From: Hyphomicrobiales bacterium
GTDB lineage: Bacteria; Pseudomonadota; Alphaproteobacteria; Rhizobiales; Devosiaceae
Assembly (NCBI GenBank): GCA_026989045.1
Contig: JALSJY010000007.1
Coordinates: 1 to 6,740, forward strand
Length of the DNA: 6,740 nucleotides
Direction: 5' to 3'
Position 1 is the first letter of the stretch, and each line of letters opens with the position of its first letter. The position numbers and the translations under genes were made by a program. Below are positions 1 to 5,178 of the stretch, piece by piece. The notes beneath the pieces were generated by a model. That model worked only from the letters and a program-made list of their open reading frames with translations, made no database searches and was not told where the DNA came from.

Positions 1-769
1 GACCAAAAAGCCTGCAATAATTGGCGCAGTTGAAAAAGTTTCTAAATCCCGTCGTAATGGCGTTGACCCCGATGAGATTTTTAAAACCTACGGAGCTGAT
101 ACTGCTCGCTGGTTTATTCTATCTGATTCTCCCCCTGAAAAAGACGTTGAGTGGTCTGATGCTGGTGTTGAGGGTGCATATAGATTTGTGCAGCGCATCT
201 GGAAACTTGTTTTAAACTCAAAAATTATTTGTCAAAAACCTGTTATTGTGGCGCAAGAAGATAAGGATGCAAAAAAGCTATTAAAAACCATTCACCGAGC
301 CACCGATAAGATTGGCACAGATATAGAAAAACTTCGTTTCAACAGAGCTGTCGCACAAATATATGAAATGACCAATGCTATAAGCCAGTTTTTACCCATT
401 GTAGAAAAAACTCCATCAAGTGCAAATCTTAGCGCCTTGAGAAATGGTATTGAGTTTTTAATTCAACTAATTGCACCCATGACCCCACATTTGGCAGAAA
501 GCTGCTGGGAGCATTTGGGTAAAGAAAACCTAGTGTGCGATCAAGCGTGGCCAAAAGCTGATGCCTCTTTGCTTGTTGATGATGAAATGACGCTTCCTGT
601 ACAGGTAAACGGAAAAAGGCGCGGGCAGATAATTGTGCCAACAGATGCCTCAAAAGAAACTATTGAACATCAAGCCTTGTCTCTTGCTGCTATATCTTCC
701 ATATTAGATGGCAAATCACCTAAGAAAATAATCTATGTTCCAAATAGGATCATCAATGTTGTTATTTAA
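1..769 (+). CDS. leuS: Leucyl-tRNA synthetase, C-terminal part (5' end outside window)
   Basis: Leucyl-tRNA synthetase charges tRNA-Leu with leucine in the cytoplasm. The open frame enters at base 2 and gives the last 255 codons of a protein that is usually about 850-870 residues, so only the end of the catalytic core and the tRNA-binding domains are seen. Visible residues 12-16 (bases 35-49) are KVSKS, the class I KMSKS signature with Val in place of Met, followed by RRNGVDP and YGADTARWF, which are typical of LeuRS. Next come the helical anticodon-binding domain (about residues 60-185, with TDIEKLRFNRAV and IAPMTPHLAE) and the small C-terminal domain opening with LPVQVNGKRRGQI (about 198-210). 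The protein ends VPNRIINVVI, the usual LeuRS tail. The stop codon (767-769) lies inside the start of lptE, implying a leuS-lptE-holA operon. Identification is from motif and order, not a search. Confidence 0.96.
   Translation, partial: TKKPAIIGAVEKVSKSRRNGVDPDEIFKTYGADTARWFILSDSPPEKDVEWSDAGVEGAYRFVQRIWKLVLNSKIICQKPVIVAQEDKDAKKLLKTIHRATDKIGTDIEKLRFNRAVAQIYEMTNAISQFLPIVEKTPSSANLSALRNGIEFLIQLIAPMTPHLAESCWEHLGKENLVCDQAWPKADASLLVDDEMTLPVQVNGKRRGQIIVPTDASKETIEHQALSLAAISSILDGKSPKKIIYVPNRIINVVI
746..758 (+). promoter_or_regulatory. Ribosome binding site and chosen start of lptE
   Basis: AGGA at 746-749 sits 6 nt before the ATG at 756-758, inside the last codons of leuS. The alternative in-frame ATG at 735 has no comparable Shine-Dalgarno sequence. 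Starting at 756 also gives a cleaner signal peptide, with Lys residues near the N-terminus directly before the hydrophobic stretch. This supports 756 as the start and implies translation coupled to the end of leuS. Confidence 0.65.
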
Positions 770-1277
770 AAAATATTCTGTTTTTTTAAAATCTTTTATT
801 GCATTAGCTTTTTTATCGCTAGCATTATCAGCTTGTTCTTTTTCTCCCATTTATGGAGATAAGGCTTTTGATAATTCTAACATCAGGCTTTCTTATTCCG
901 AGCCAAAAACACGGCTTGAACAAATTATCTATTCTGATTTAAGATTAAAATTAGGTGAGGAGGCAAATTCTGACCTACTAACAATTGCTGTTTCAAGCTC
1001 CACTCGCTCTATTGCAAGAACTGGCAATGGGCTACCATCATCAATCAGCGAGGCTATTGTAACAGCTAGAATTAAAATTGTAGATTTTAACGATGAAACA
1101 AATATTATTTTTTCTGGCACAAGATCTGCCGCCACCAGCTACTCCACCAATGGCCAAATAATTGCCGACAAAAAAGCACTTGAAGACGCACAAGAGCGTG
1201 CCGCACTTGAGTTAGCACAAATTATACGCCTAACACTTATTGGCTCTCCTACAAAAACCAATGATAACAGCCAATGA
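756..1277 (+). CDS. lptE: LPS-assembly lipoprotein LptE
   Basis: LptE is the outer-membrane lipoprotein that plugs the LptD barrel and helps insert lipopolysaccharide into the outer leaflet. From the ATG at 756 the product is 173 residues, normal for the alphaproteobacterial family. It starts with a lipoprotein signal peptide: a basic segment (FKKYSVFLKS), a hydrophobic core (FIALAFLSLAL), then the lipobox LSAC with the acylated Cys at residue 27. The mature protein begins CSFSPIYG, which resembles the C-G-F-x-P-x-Y start seen in LptE/RlpB proteins. The remainder has the mixed Ser/Thr-rich beta pattern of a small globular lipoprotein. It overlaps leuS by 14 nt and its TGA overlaps the holA ATG (ATGA, 1274-1277). 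The position between leuS and holA is the strongest evidence for the name, because LptE sequences diverge widely. A start at 735 would add seven residues. Confidence 0.87.
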   Translation: MLLFKKYSVFLKSFIALAFLSLALSACSFSPIYGDKAFDNSNIRLSYSEPKTRLEQIIYSDLRLKLGEEANSDLLTIAVSSSTRSIARTGNGLPSSISEAIVTARIKIVDFNDETNIIFSGTRSAATSYSTNGQIIADKKALEDAQERAALELAQIIRLTLIGSPTKTNDNSQ

Positions 1278-2299
1278 GTTCACTAAAGGCTCATCAGGTG
1301 ATGGCTTTTATCAATAAGCCCTCAAAAACAAATGGTATATTTTTATTCTATGGGCCAGATAATGGCTTAATATATGAAAACTCAAAAAACCTAGTAAATT
1401 ATCTTGATAAAAATCTTGTTGGTGGCTTATCCAAAATCACCCTTGAAATTGATGAAATTTTAACTGATCCATCAATTTTAGAGCAAGAGGCAAATTCCAT
1501 TCCAATGTTTGGCGGCAAGCCCTGTATCAGGGTGCGCGGAGCTAATAAGTCGCTCACGCCAACTATTAAATTATTGGCCGAACAGGACTTGCAAGCGATT
1601 ATTATTCTTGAGGCAGGTAATTTAACATTACGAGACAGCTTGAGAGCATTTATTGAAAAAGATAAAAACTCACTCACCCTGCCATGTTATGCAGATAACC
1701 AGCAAAATCTTAGTAGTTTAATCAGGCAATCATTTCAAAAAGCTAATATCTCAATCGATCAAAATGCAATTTCTACCTTAATTGGGTTTTTAGGAAATGA
1801 TCGCGAGATCACCCGCCGTGAAATAGAAAAACTCACCCTTTACGCAATGGAAAGTAAAACCATTAACGCCAATGAAATCATGCTAATTTGCGGTGATAAC
1901 TCCACCCTGACAATTGACAATATCGTTGACAATACAGGCACGGGGCGGGTTGATTTACTCGATAAAAATATTAAACAGGCTTTTGCTGTAAATATTGAAC
2001 CTCAACGCATGTTAATTTCTGCCCTTAATCATTTTTCTATGCTTAGAAAATTACGCGCGCAAATGGAAATCGAAAACCGCTCAGCAGCTGATATTTTACA
2101 ATCTCATAAACCAAGGCCGCATTTTTCTCGTAAATCAGCCCTAGAGCAGCAATTGCGCCTTTGGAGTGACCAACGATTAGCCCTTGCTAGCGACAGGGTT
2201 TATCAAGCAATTGCCCAAAGCAGAAAATCAGCCACCCTAGAAGCCTCAATAACACACCGAGCATTAATGGCAATCTCAGTTGCAGCGGCAAGATATTAG
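1274..2299 (+). CDS. holA: DNA polymerase III delta subunit
   Basis: HolA (delta) is part of the clamp loader of DNA polymerase III and opens the beta sliding clamp so it can be loaded on primed DNA. The 341-residue length matches the family (about 340). The N-terminal domain has FLFYGPDNGLIYE at residues 23-35, corresponding to the degenerate P-loop area of delta, which does not bind ATP itself. SIPMFGGKPCIRVR (75-88) and LGNDREITRREIEKLTLY (173-190) are characteristic of the family, and the C-terminal helical collar domain follows, with PRPHFSRKSALEQQL (280-294). The ATG overlaps the lptE stop by 4 nt. No strong Shine-Dalgarno sequence precedes it, which fits translational re-initiation after lptE. 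It is the last gene of its transcript and faces parB across a 416-nt gap. Confidence 0.94.
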   Translation: MSSLKAHQVMAFINKPSKTNGIFLFYGPDNGLIYENSKNLVNYLDKNLVGGLSKITLEIDEILTDPSILEQEANSIPMFGGKPCIRVRGANKSLTPTIKLLAEQDLQAIIILEAGNLTLRDSLRAFIEKDKNSLTLPCYADNQQNLSSLIRQSFQKANISIDQNAISTLIGFLGNDREITRREIEKLTLYAMESKTINANEIMLICGDNSTLTIDNIVDNTGTGRVDLLDKNIKQAFAVNIEPQRMLISALNHFSMLRKLRAQMEIENRSAADILQSHKPRPHFSRKSALEQQLRLWSDQRLALASDRVYQAIAQSRKSATLEASITHRALMAISVAAARY

Positions 2300-2508
2300 G
2301 TTTGCTATTTAAAGGTTGGCTGGTTTTACAATTCCCTGCCTTCTCCCCTTGCTATATGCTATGACACGGTGTCTCAAAGGGACAAACGAAGGGTTAAAGA
2401 AGCAACAGCCAGAAACAATACTTCGTCGTCATACCGTGCTTGACACACTATCCAGCAGATCGCTGTCTAACGAGCGTAAGAATCTACTCAATTTGCAAAG
2501 GGTTTAAT

Positions 2509-2526
2509 GCGTCAAGGACTTGACGC
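2509..2526. repeat. Perfect 8-bp stem hairpin inside the larger element
   Basis: GCGTCAAG (2509-2516) and CTTGACGC (2519-2526) are exact reverse complements separated by only GA, giving a near-continuous palindrome. In RNA the two innermost pairs would probably open to give a usable loop. It abuts the right arm of the 2426-2559 element. No T-run follows on either strand, so a terminator role is not supported. Confidence 0.6.
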
Positions 2527-2532
2527 TGCTGG

Positions 2533-2554
2533 ATTGCGCATCGGGGTGCGCAAT
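2533..2554. repeat. Perfect 8-bp GC-rich hairpin, the right REP-like palindrome
   Basis: ATTGCGCA (2533-2540) pairs exactly with TGCGCAAT (2547-2554) around the 6-nt loop TCGGGG. It forms most of the right arm of the 134-nt element. The corresponding left arm has only a decayed version (GTGCTTGACAC), so the two arms have unequal hairpin strength. GC content is well above the local background. Confidence 0.65.
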
Positions 2555-2615
2555 GACGATGGAGGAACAAATAACAACTAAAGAAACTGGCAACTCTCTT
2601 CTCAATCAAACCTCG

Positions 2616-2685
2616 TTGTCATGCTGAACGAAGTGAAGCATCTTATTAAAAACAAAAGACTTTTCGCTATCGCTCAAGGTGACAA
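2616..2685. repeat. Second palindromic element, about 70 nt, TGTCATGCTGAA type
   Basis: TTGTCA (2616-2621) is matched by TGACAA (2680-2685). The inner parts TGAACGA-AGTGAA (2625-2637) and TTCGCT-A-TCGCTCA (2663-2676) pair with one mismatch, one G-U pair and a one-base bulge. TCTT (2641-2644) pairs with AAGA (2656-2659) around an 11-nt A-rich loop. The arm sequences, TGTCATGCTGAACGAAGTGAAGC and the opposite CGCTCAAGGTGACA, resemble a family of intergenic palindromes scattered in many bacterial genomes. It is not similar in sequence to the 134-nt element 56 nt to its left, apart from the GTCAT at the outer ends. Confidence 0.62.
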
Positions 2686-2691
2686 ATTTTT
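2616..2691 (+). terminator. Possible terminator for the leuS-lptE-holA transcript
   Basis: The 70-nt palindrome would fold into a long imperfect hairpin in plus-strand RNA and is followed, after AAA-less than three bases from the stem, by TTTTT at 2687-2691. It is about 320 nt beyond the holA stop and the stem has mismatches, so this is a weak candidate. No such T-run follows it in the minus direction, so it is not an obvious terminator for parB. Confidence 0.3.
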
Positions 2692-2715
2692 AATACCTAC
2701 CAAATAAACAAACCC

Positions 2716-3585
2716 CTACTGGCCAAGCAATCTTGCAATAATATCATCAAGCTGCTCAAGGGACTTATAGCTAATGCTTAAGCGACCCTTATTGCCACTA
2801 TCGTCAATACCAACGTTAAAACCAAGTGCGTCTGAGAGCCGCTTTTCTAATGCTATTATATCGGTGTTTTTTCGTTTTGTTGCCTTTTTAGACTTTGCTC
2901 TGCCACCAATCAACTCTTGGCTTAACACCTCAGCCTGGCGAACAGAGAGCCCTTGTGAAGCTATCTTTTTTGCCAAAGCAGATGGATTTTTCGCCGTTAT
3001 TAAGGCTCTCGCATGCCCCGCGGTTAATTCTCCAGCTGAAAGCATATCACGCACGTCCTCAGGTAGTTTCATTAAGCGCAAAGTATTGGCAACATGAGAC
3101 CTGCTTTTGCCAATAACCTTAGCTAAATCACTTTGCGTATAACTAAATTGTTCAATCAACTGCTCATAACCCATTGATTCCTCAATGGAATTTAAGTCCG
3201 CACGCTGCACGTTTTCAATTATTGCAAGCTCTAAAGCCTCACTATCATCAACTTCTTTAATGATAACAGGAACTTCACTAAGCCCCGCCCTTTGCGATGC
3301 TCTCCAACGCCGCTCACCCGCAATTAGCTCATAACTTGTGTTATCATCAGCATCTGGACGCACTAATAATGGTTGCATCACCCCTTTTTCGGCAATTGAA
3401 GCGGCTAGTTCATCAAGCTGATCTTCAGCAAAGCTCCTGCGAGGGTTTGCCTTATTAGCAATAATTTTTTCAATAGCTATATATTTCAAACCATCAGATT
3501 GAGCCTGATCCTGCCCATCATTCACTGCCATATCGCCAATTAAGGCCGCTAAACCTCTACCCAAGCGTGGTGACTTTTCACTCAT
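2716..3585 (-). CDS. parB: Chromosome-partitioning protein ParB
   Basis: ParB binds parS sites near the origin, spreads on neighbouring DNA as a CTP-dependent clamp and activates the ParA ATPase to move the origin regions apart. The 289-residue protein is full length. The N-terminal arm has RLGRGLAALIGD (7-18), the ParA-contacting segment. The CTP-binding domain carries GERRWRA (90-96) and ENVQRADLNSIEE (124-136), the two hallmark motifs. The helix-turn-helix lies at about 150-175 (SDLAKVIGKSRSHVANTL), followed by GHARAL (190-195). A basic Lys-rich linker (about 230-240) leads to the C-terminal dimerisation domain. AGGGA (3592-3596 on this strand) is 6 nt before the ATG and supports the start. 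It is the last gene of the mnmG-rsmG-parA-parB series, with a parS site present in rsmG. Confidence 0.97.
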   Translation of the reverse strand: MSEKSPRLGRGLAALIGDMAVNDGQDQAQSDGLKYIAIEKIIANKANPRRSFAEDQLDELAASIAEKGVMQPLLVRPDADDNTSYELIAGERRWRASQRAGLSEVPVIIKEVDDSEALELAIIENVQRADLNSIEESMGYEQLIEQFSYTQSDLAKVIGKSRSHVANTLRLMKLPEDVRDMLSAGELTAGHARALITAKNPSALAKKIASQGLSVRQAEVLSQELIGGRAKSKKATKRKNTDIIALEKRLSDALGFNVGIDDSGNKGRLSISYKSLEQLDDIIARLLGQ

Positions 3586-3591
3586 TTTATT

Positions 3592-3596
3592 TCCCT
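3592..3596 (-). promoter_or_regulatory. Ribosome binding site of parB
   Basis: The minus strand reads AGGGA here, 6 nt before the parB ATG (3583-3585). It is a clearer Shine-Dalgarno sequence than the weak one before parA. Confidence 0.6.
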
Positions 3597-3613
3597 ACAT
3601 TAAAAATTCTAAA

Positions 3614-3619
3614 ATTATA
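3614..3619 (-). promoter_or_regulatory. Possible -10 element of an internal parB promoter
   Basis: The minus strand of the 48-nt parA-parB gap reads TATAAT exactly at 3619-3614. Transcription would start near 3607 and leave a leader of about 20 nt that includes the AGGGA site. No good -35 hexamer is seen at 16-18 nt upstream, and the gap is AT-rich, so a chance match is quite possible. Confidence 0.28.
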
Positions 3620-3633
3620 CCGTAAAATATCAT

Positions 3634-4458
3634 TCATGCGGCGTTTAATTGTCTTTCACGGCGAATAACCTCTGTTGCAAGCTTTAAATAGGCCTGCGAG
3701 CCAGCACATTTTAAATCATATAACAAAGCTGGCTTACCATGCGAGGGCGCCTCTGAAAGGCGCACATTTCTAGGAATAACACTATCATAAACCAAATCTC
3801 CAAGCTCACCCCTAACATCTTCAAGCACCTGATCACTTAAATTATTACGCCCATCATACATGGTCATAACCACGCCCTGAATATATAAAGACGGGTTTAG
3901 CGAGGCTCTAATATGCTCAATTGTTTGTAATAATTGAGAAAGCCCCTCAAGCGCAAAAAACTCACACTGCATTGGCACAATTACCGCATCTGCCGCAGCC
4001 AAGGCATTTATAGTCAAAAGATTTAATGACGGTGGACAATCAATCAACACATAAGAAATTGGCTTTCCATCTATTTGCAAACCCTCTTCAGCAGCCCTTC
4101 TAATCGCATCACGCAATCGAAACGCCCTATCTGCTTGATCTGCAATACTTAATTCTAACCCCAACAAGTCCATAACAGACGGAACAACAGCAACATTTGG
4201 CACTTGAGTTGGGGTAATTGCCTGTTTTATATCAGCCTCGCCTAACAAAATCTCTAATGATGAAACATCACGCCCTTGCCGTGAAAGACCAATACCTGTC
4301 GATGCATTCCCTTGCGGATCAACATCAATCAACAACACCCGCTCACCAACCGCTGCCAAAGCAGTTGCTAAATTTATTGCCGTTGTTGTTTTTCCAACAC
4401 CACCCTTTTGATTTGCAAGGGTTAAAACACGTGGCCGCACAACAGTCTCCTCATTCAT
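3634..4458 (-). CDS. parA: Chromosome-partitioning ATPase ParA
   Basis: ParA is the Walker-type ATPase that binds the nucleoid as an ATP dimer and is released by ParB-parS complexes, so pulling the duplicated origin regions apart. The 274-residue product has the deviant Walker A motif KGGVGKTT at residues 18-25 (signature Lys18, catalytic-loop Lys23), the A' motif DVDPQGN at 45-51, and the Walker B strand YVLIDCPPSL at 136-145. The C-terminal half has VIPRNVRLSEAPSHGKP (about 228-243), typical of chromosomal ParA/Soj, and ends in a basic helix (EVIRRERQ) of the kind used for non-specific DNA binding. It lacks the N-terminal DNA-binding domain of plasmid P1-type ParA. The ATG is 9 nt after the rsmG stop, with only a weak Shine-Dalgarno (GAAAG), so coupling to rsmG is likely. 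parB follows after 48 nt. Confidence 0.97.
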   Translation of the reverse strand: MNEETVVRPRVLTLANQKGGVGKTTTAINLATALAAVGERVLLIDVDPQGNASTGIGLSRQGRDVSSLEILLGEADIKQAITPTQVPNVAVVPSVMDLLGLELSIADQADRAFRLRDAIRRAAEEGLQIDGKPISYVLIDCPPSLNLLTINALAAADAVIVPMQCEFFALEGLSQLLQTIEHIRASLNPSLYIQGVVMTMYDGRNNLSDQVLEDVRGELGDLVYDSVIPRNVRLSEAPSHGKPALLYDLKCAGSQAYLKLATEVIRRERQLNAA

Positions 4459-4467
4459 AATCTTTCG

Positions 4468-5178
4468 CTATTTTTTTATCGGCATCTTGCCCAAAATTGG
4501 CAATAAACCATCAATTTCCAGCACAACACCAGAAACATCTATAACATTTGGGTATGTTACCACATTAAACTGCCATCTGACACGCGCTTTTTTGAGTTCT
4601 TCAGCATATTCTTTACCTTTTAAAAAAATAGCGCGGGTTTTTTTACCCCAAATCTGATTGGAAAAACCCAATAAATTATCAAGTGAGGCCAATGCCCTCG
4701 CACTAATTATGTCGGGTGTTACGCCATCATTTAGCTTAAAATTCTCAATTCTACTGTCTTTAACCAAAATATTTAAACCCAACTCCCGCTTAACAGCCCT
4801 TAAAAACGCCACCTTACGGCTATTTGCTTCAACCAAAACAAATTCAACCATAGCGCCATTTAGTTTTGCTTTTTTTAATGCAATAGCCAAAACAATTGCA
4901 GGAAACCCACCGCCCGAACCAAAATCCACCACTAAATTTGTTTCTTTGTTAAAAAATTTCAACAATTGTAAACTATCCGCAATATGACGAGACCAAAATT
5001 CATCTAAAGTTTCACGTGAAACAAGATTCTGCACTTTCTGCCATTTAAATAACACCTGCTCAAAGCTTGCAAAATCTGCAATAATCTCGCTCAAACCCTG
5101 CCCTAAATCAATATCTGAACGCCTTAACTCAACCTCAAGCTGCTTAAAAAAAACCTCTATATCAAAATTCTTATTCAA
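4468..5178 (-). CDS. rsmG: 16S rRNA (guanine527-N7)-methyltransferase RsmG (GidB), TTG start
   Basis: RsmG uses S-adenosylmethionine to methylate N7 of G527 in the 530 loop of 16S rRNA; its loss is known in other bacteria to give low-level streptomycin resistance. From the TTG at 5178 the product is 236 residues. NLVSRETL (51-58) and RHIADSLQLL (64-73) mark the family N-terminal part. VVDFGSGGGFPAIVLAIAL (83-101) is the SAM-binding motif I, VLVEANSRKVAFLR (114-127) is motif II, and SARALASLDNLL (159-170) and FLKGKEY (185-191) are conserved. I chose TTG 5178 because AAGGAG lies 8 nt upstream; this makes an 8-nt overlap with the end of mnmG. A longer form from TTG 5199 would add seven residues but has a weaker ribosome site. 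The VSRET codons also form a parS site. parA follows 9 nt after the stop. Confidence 0.93.
   Translation of the reverse strand: MNKNFDIEVFFKQLEVELRRSDIDLGQGLSEIIADFASFEQVLFKWQKVQNLVSRETLDEFWSRHIADSLQLLKFFNKETNLVVDFGSGGGFPAIVLAIALKKAKLNGAMVEFVLVEANSRKVAFLRAVKRELGLNILVKDSRIENFKLNDGVTPDIISARALASLDNLLGFSNQIWGKKTRAIFLKGKEYAEELKKARVRWQFNVVTYPNVIDVSGVVLEIDGLLPILGKMPIKK
5008..5023. promoter_or_regulatory. parS centromere-like ParB-binding site inside rsmG
   Basis: On the minus strand the site reads TGTTTCACGTGAAACT. This matches the bacterial parS consensus TGTTTCACGTGAAACA at 15 of 16 bases, and the inner 14 bases (5009-5022) form a perfect palindrome. Its presence about 1.4 kb upstream of the parB start, in the same operon as parA and parB, makes it very likely a real ParB nucleation site rather than chance. 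It lies wholly within rsmG codons for Val-Ser-Arg-Glu-Thr. I saw no second full parS site in the window. Confidence 0.88.

Larger units (their letters stand above)
2426..2559. repeat. REP/BIME-like imperfect inverted repeat, about 134 nt
   Basis: The left arm (2426-2458) begins TCGTCAT and ends ATCCAGCAG. The right arm (2526-2559) is its inverse, beginning CTGCTGGAT and ending ATGACGA. The outer 7 and inner 9 bases of the arms match exactly, with 17 and 18 variable bases between them. About 67 nt separate the arms. The layout, with two opposed arms whose ends read CGTCAT and ATCCAG, resembles the dispersed intergenic palindromes (REP/BIME/REPIN class) found in many proteobacteria, including alphaproteobacteria. 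Only one copy is in the window, so its repeat status is inferred from this resemblance and from its palindromic structure. No transposase gene is present, so if mobile it would depend on an enzyme encoded elsewhere. Confidence 0.62.
2300..2715. other. Gene-free gap between convergent holA and parB
   Basis: No credible protein gene is seen in these 416 nt. The left part (2300-2425) contains a small perfect palindrome, GACACGGTGTC at 2363-2373, and a short hairpin, TGTCTC-AAA-GGGACA at 2370-2384 (one G-U pair). Neither is followed by a T-run, so neither is a convincing terminator. The rest is occupied by two inverted-repeat elements listed separately (2426-2559 and 2616-2685). Because both flanking genes end here, the region is free to collect repeats and should contain the transcription ends of both operons. 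Confidence 0.8.

Noticed and set aside
21..215. Plus-strand 64-codon frame at the left edge
   Set aside because: The other frame encodes the conserved LeuRS KVSKS region through these bases, so this is an out-of-frame shadow.
735..757. ATG at 735 as the lptE start
   Set aside because: It lacks a Shine-Dalgarno match and adds seven residues before an otherwise standard lipoprotein signal peptide; ATG 756 has AGGA 6 nt upstream.
2363..2384. Small palindrome and hairpin as the holA terminator
   Set aside because: The stem is short with one G-U pair and no T-run follows on either strand.
2316..2507. A 63-codon plus-strand open frame in the holA-parB gap, starting with TTG
   Set aside because: It runs into the left arm and centre of the palindromic repeat, has no convincing ribosome site, resembles no family I know, and has low-complexity composition typical of chance frames in repeats.
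2774..3097. Plus-strand 107-codon open frame opposite parB
   Set aside because: It is the antisense shadow of a clearly real parB with intact motifs; no independent coding evidence.
4428..4433. CACGTG core near the parA start, considered as a second parS
   Set aside because: Only the central six bases match; flanks read AAAA and GCCG rather than GTTT and AAAC, so the palindrome does not extend.
4658..4987. Plus-strand 109-codon open frame opposite rsmG
   Set aside because: Antisense shadow of the conserved SAM-binding region of rsmG; no family resemblance.
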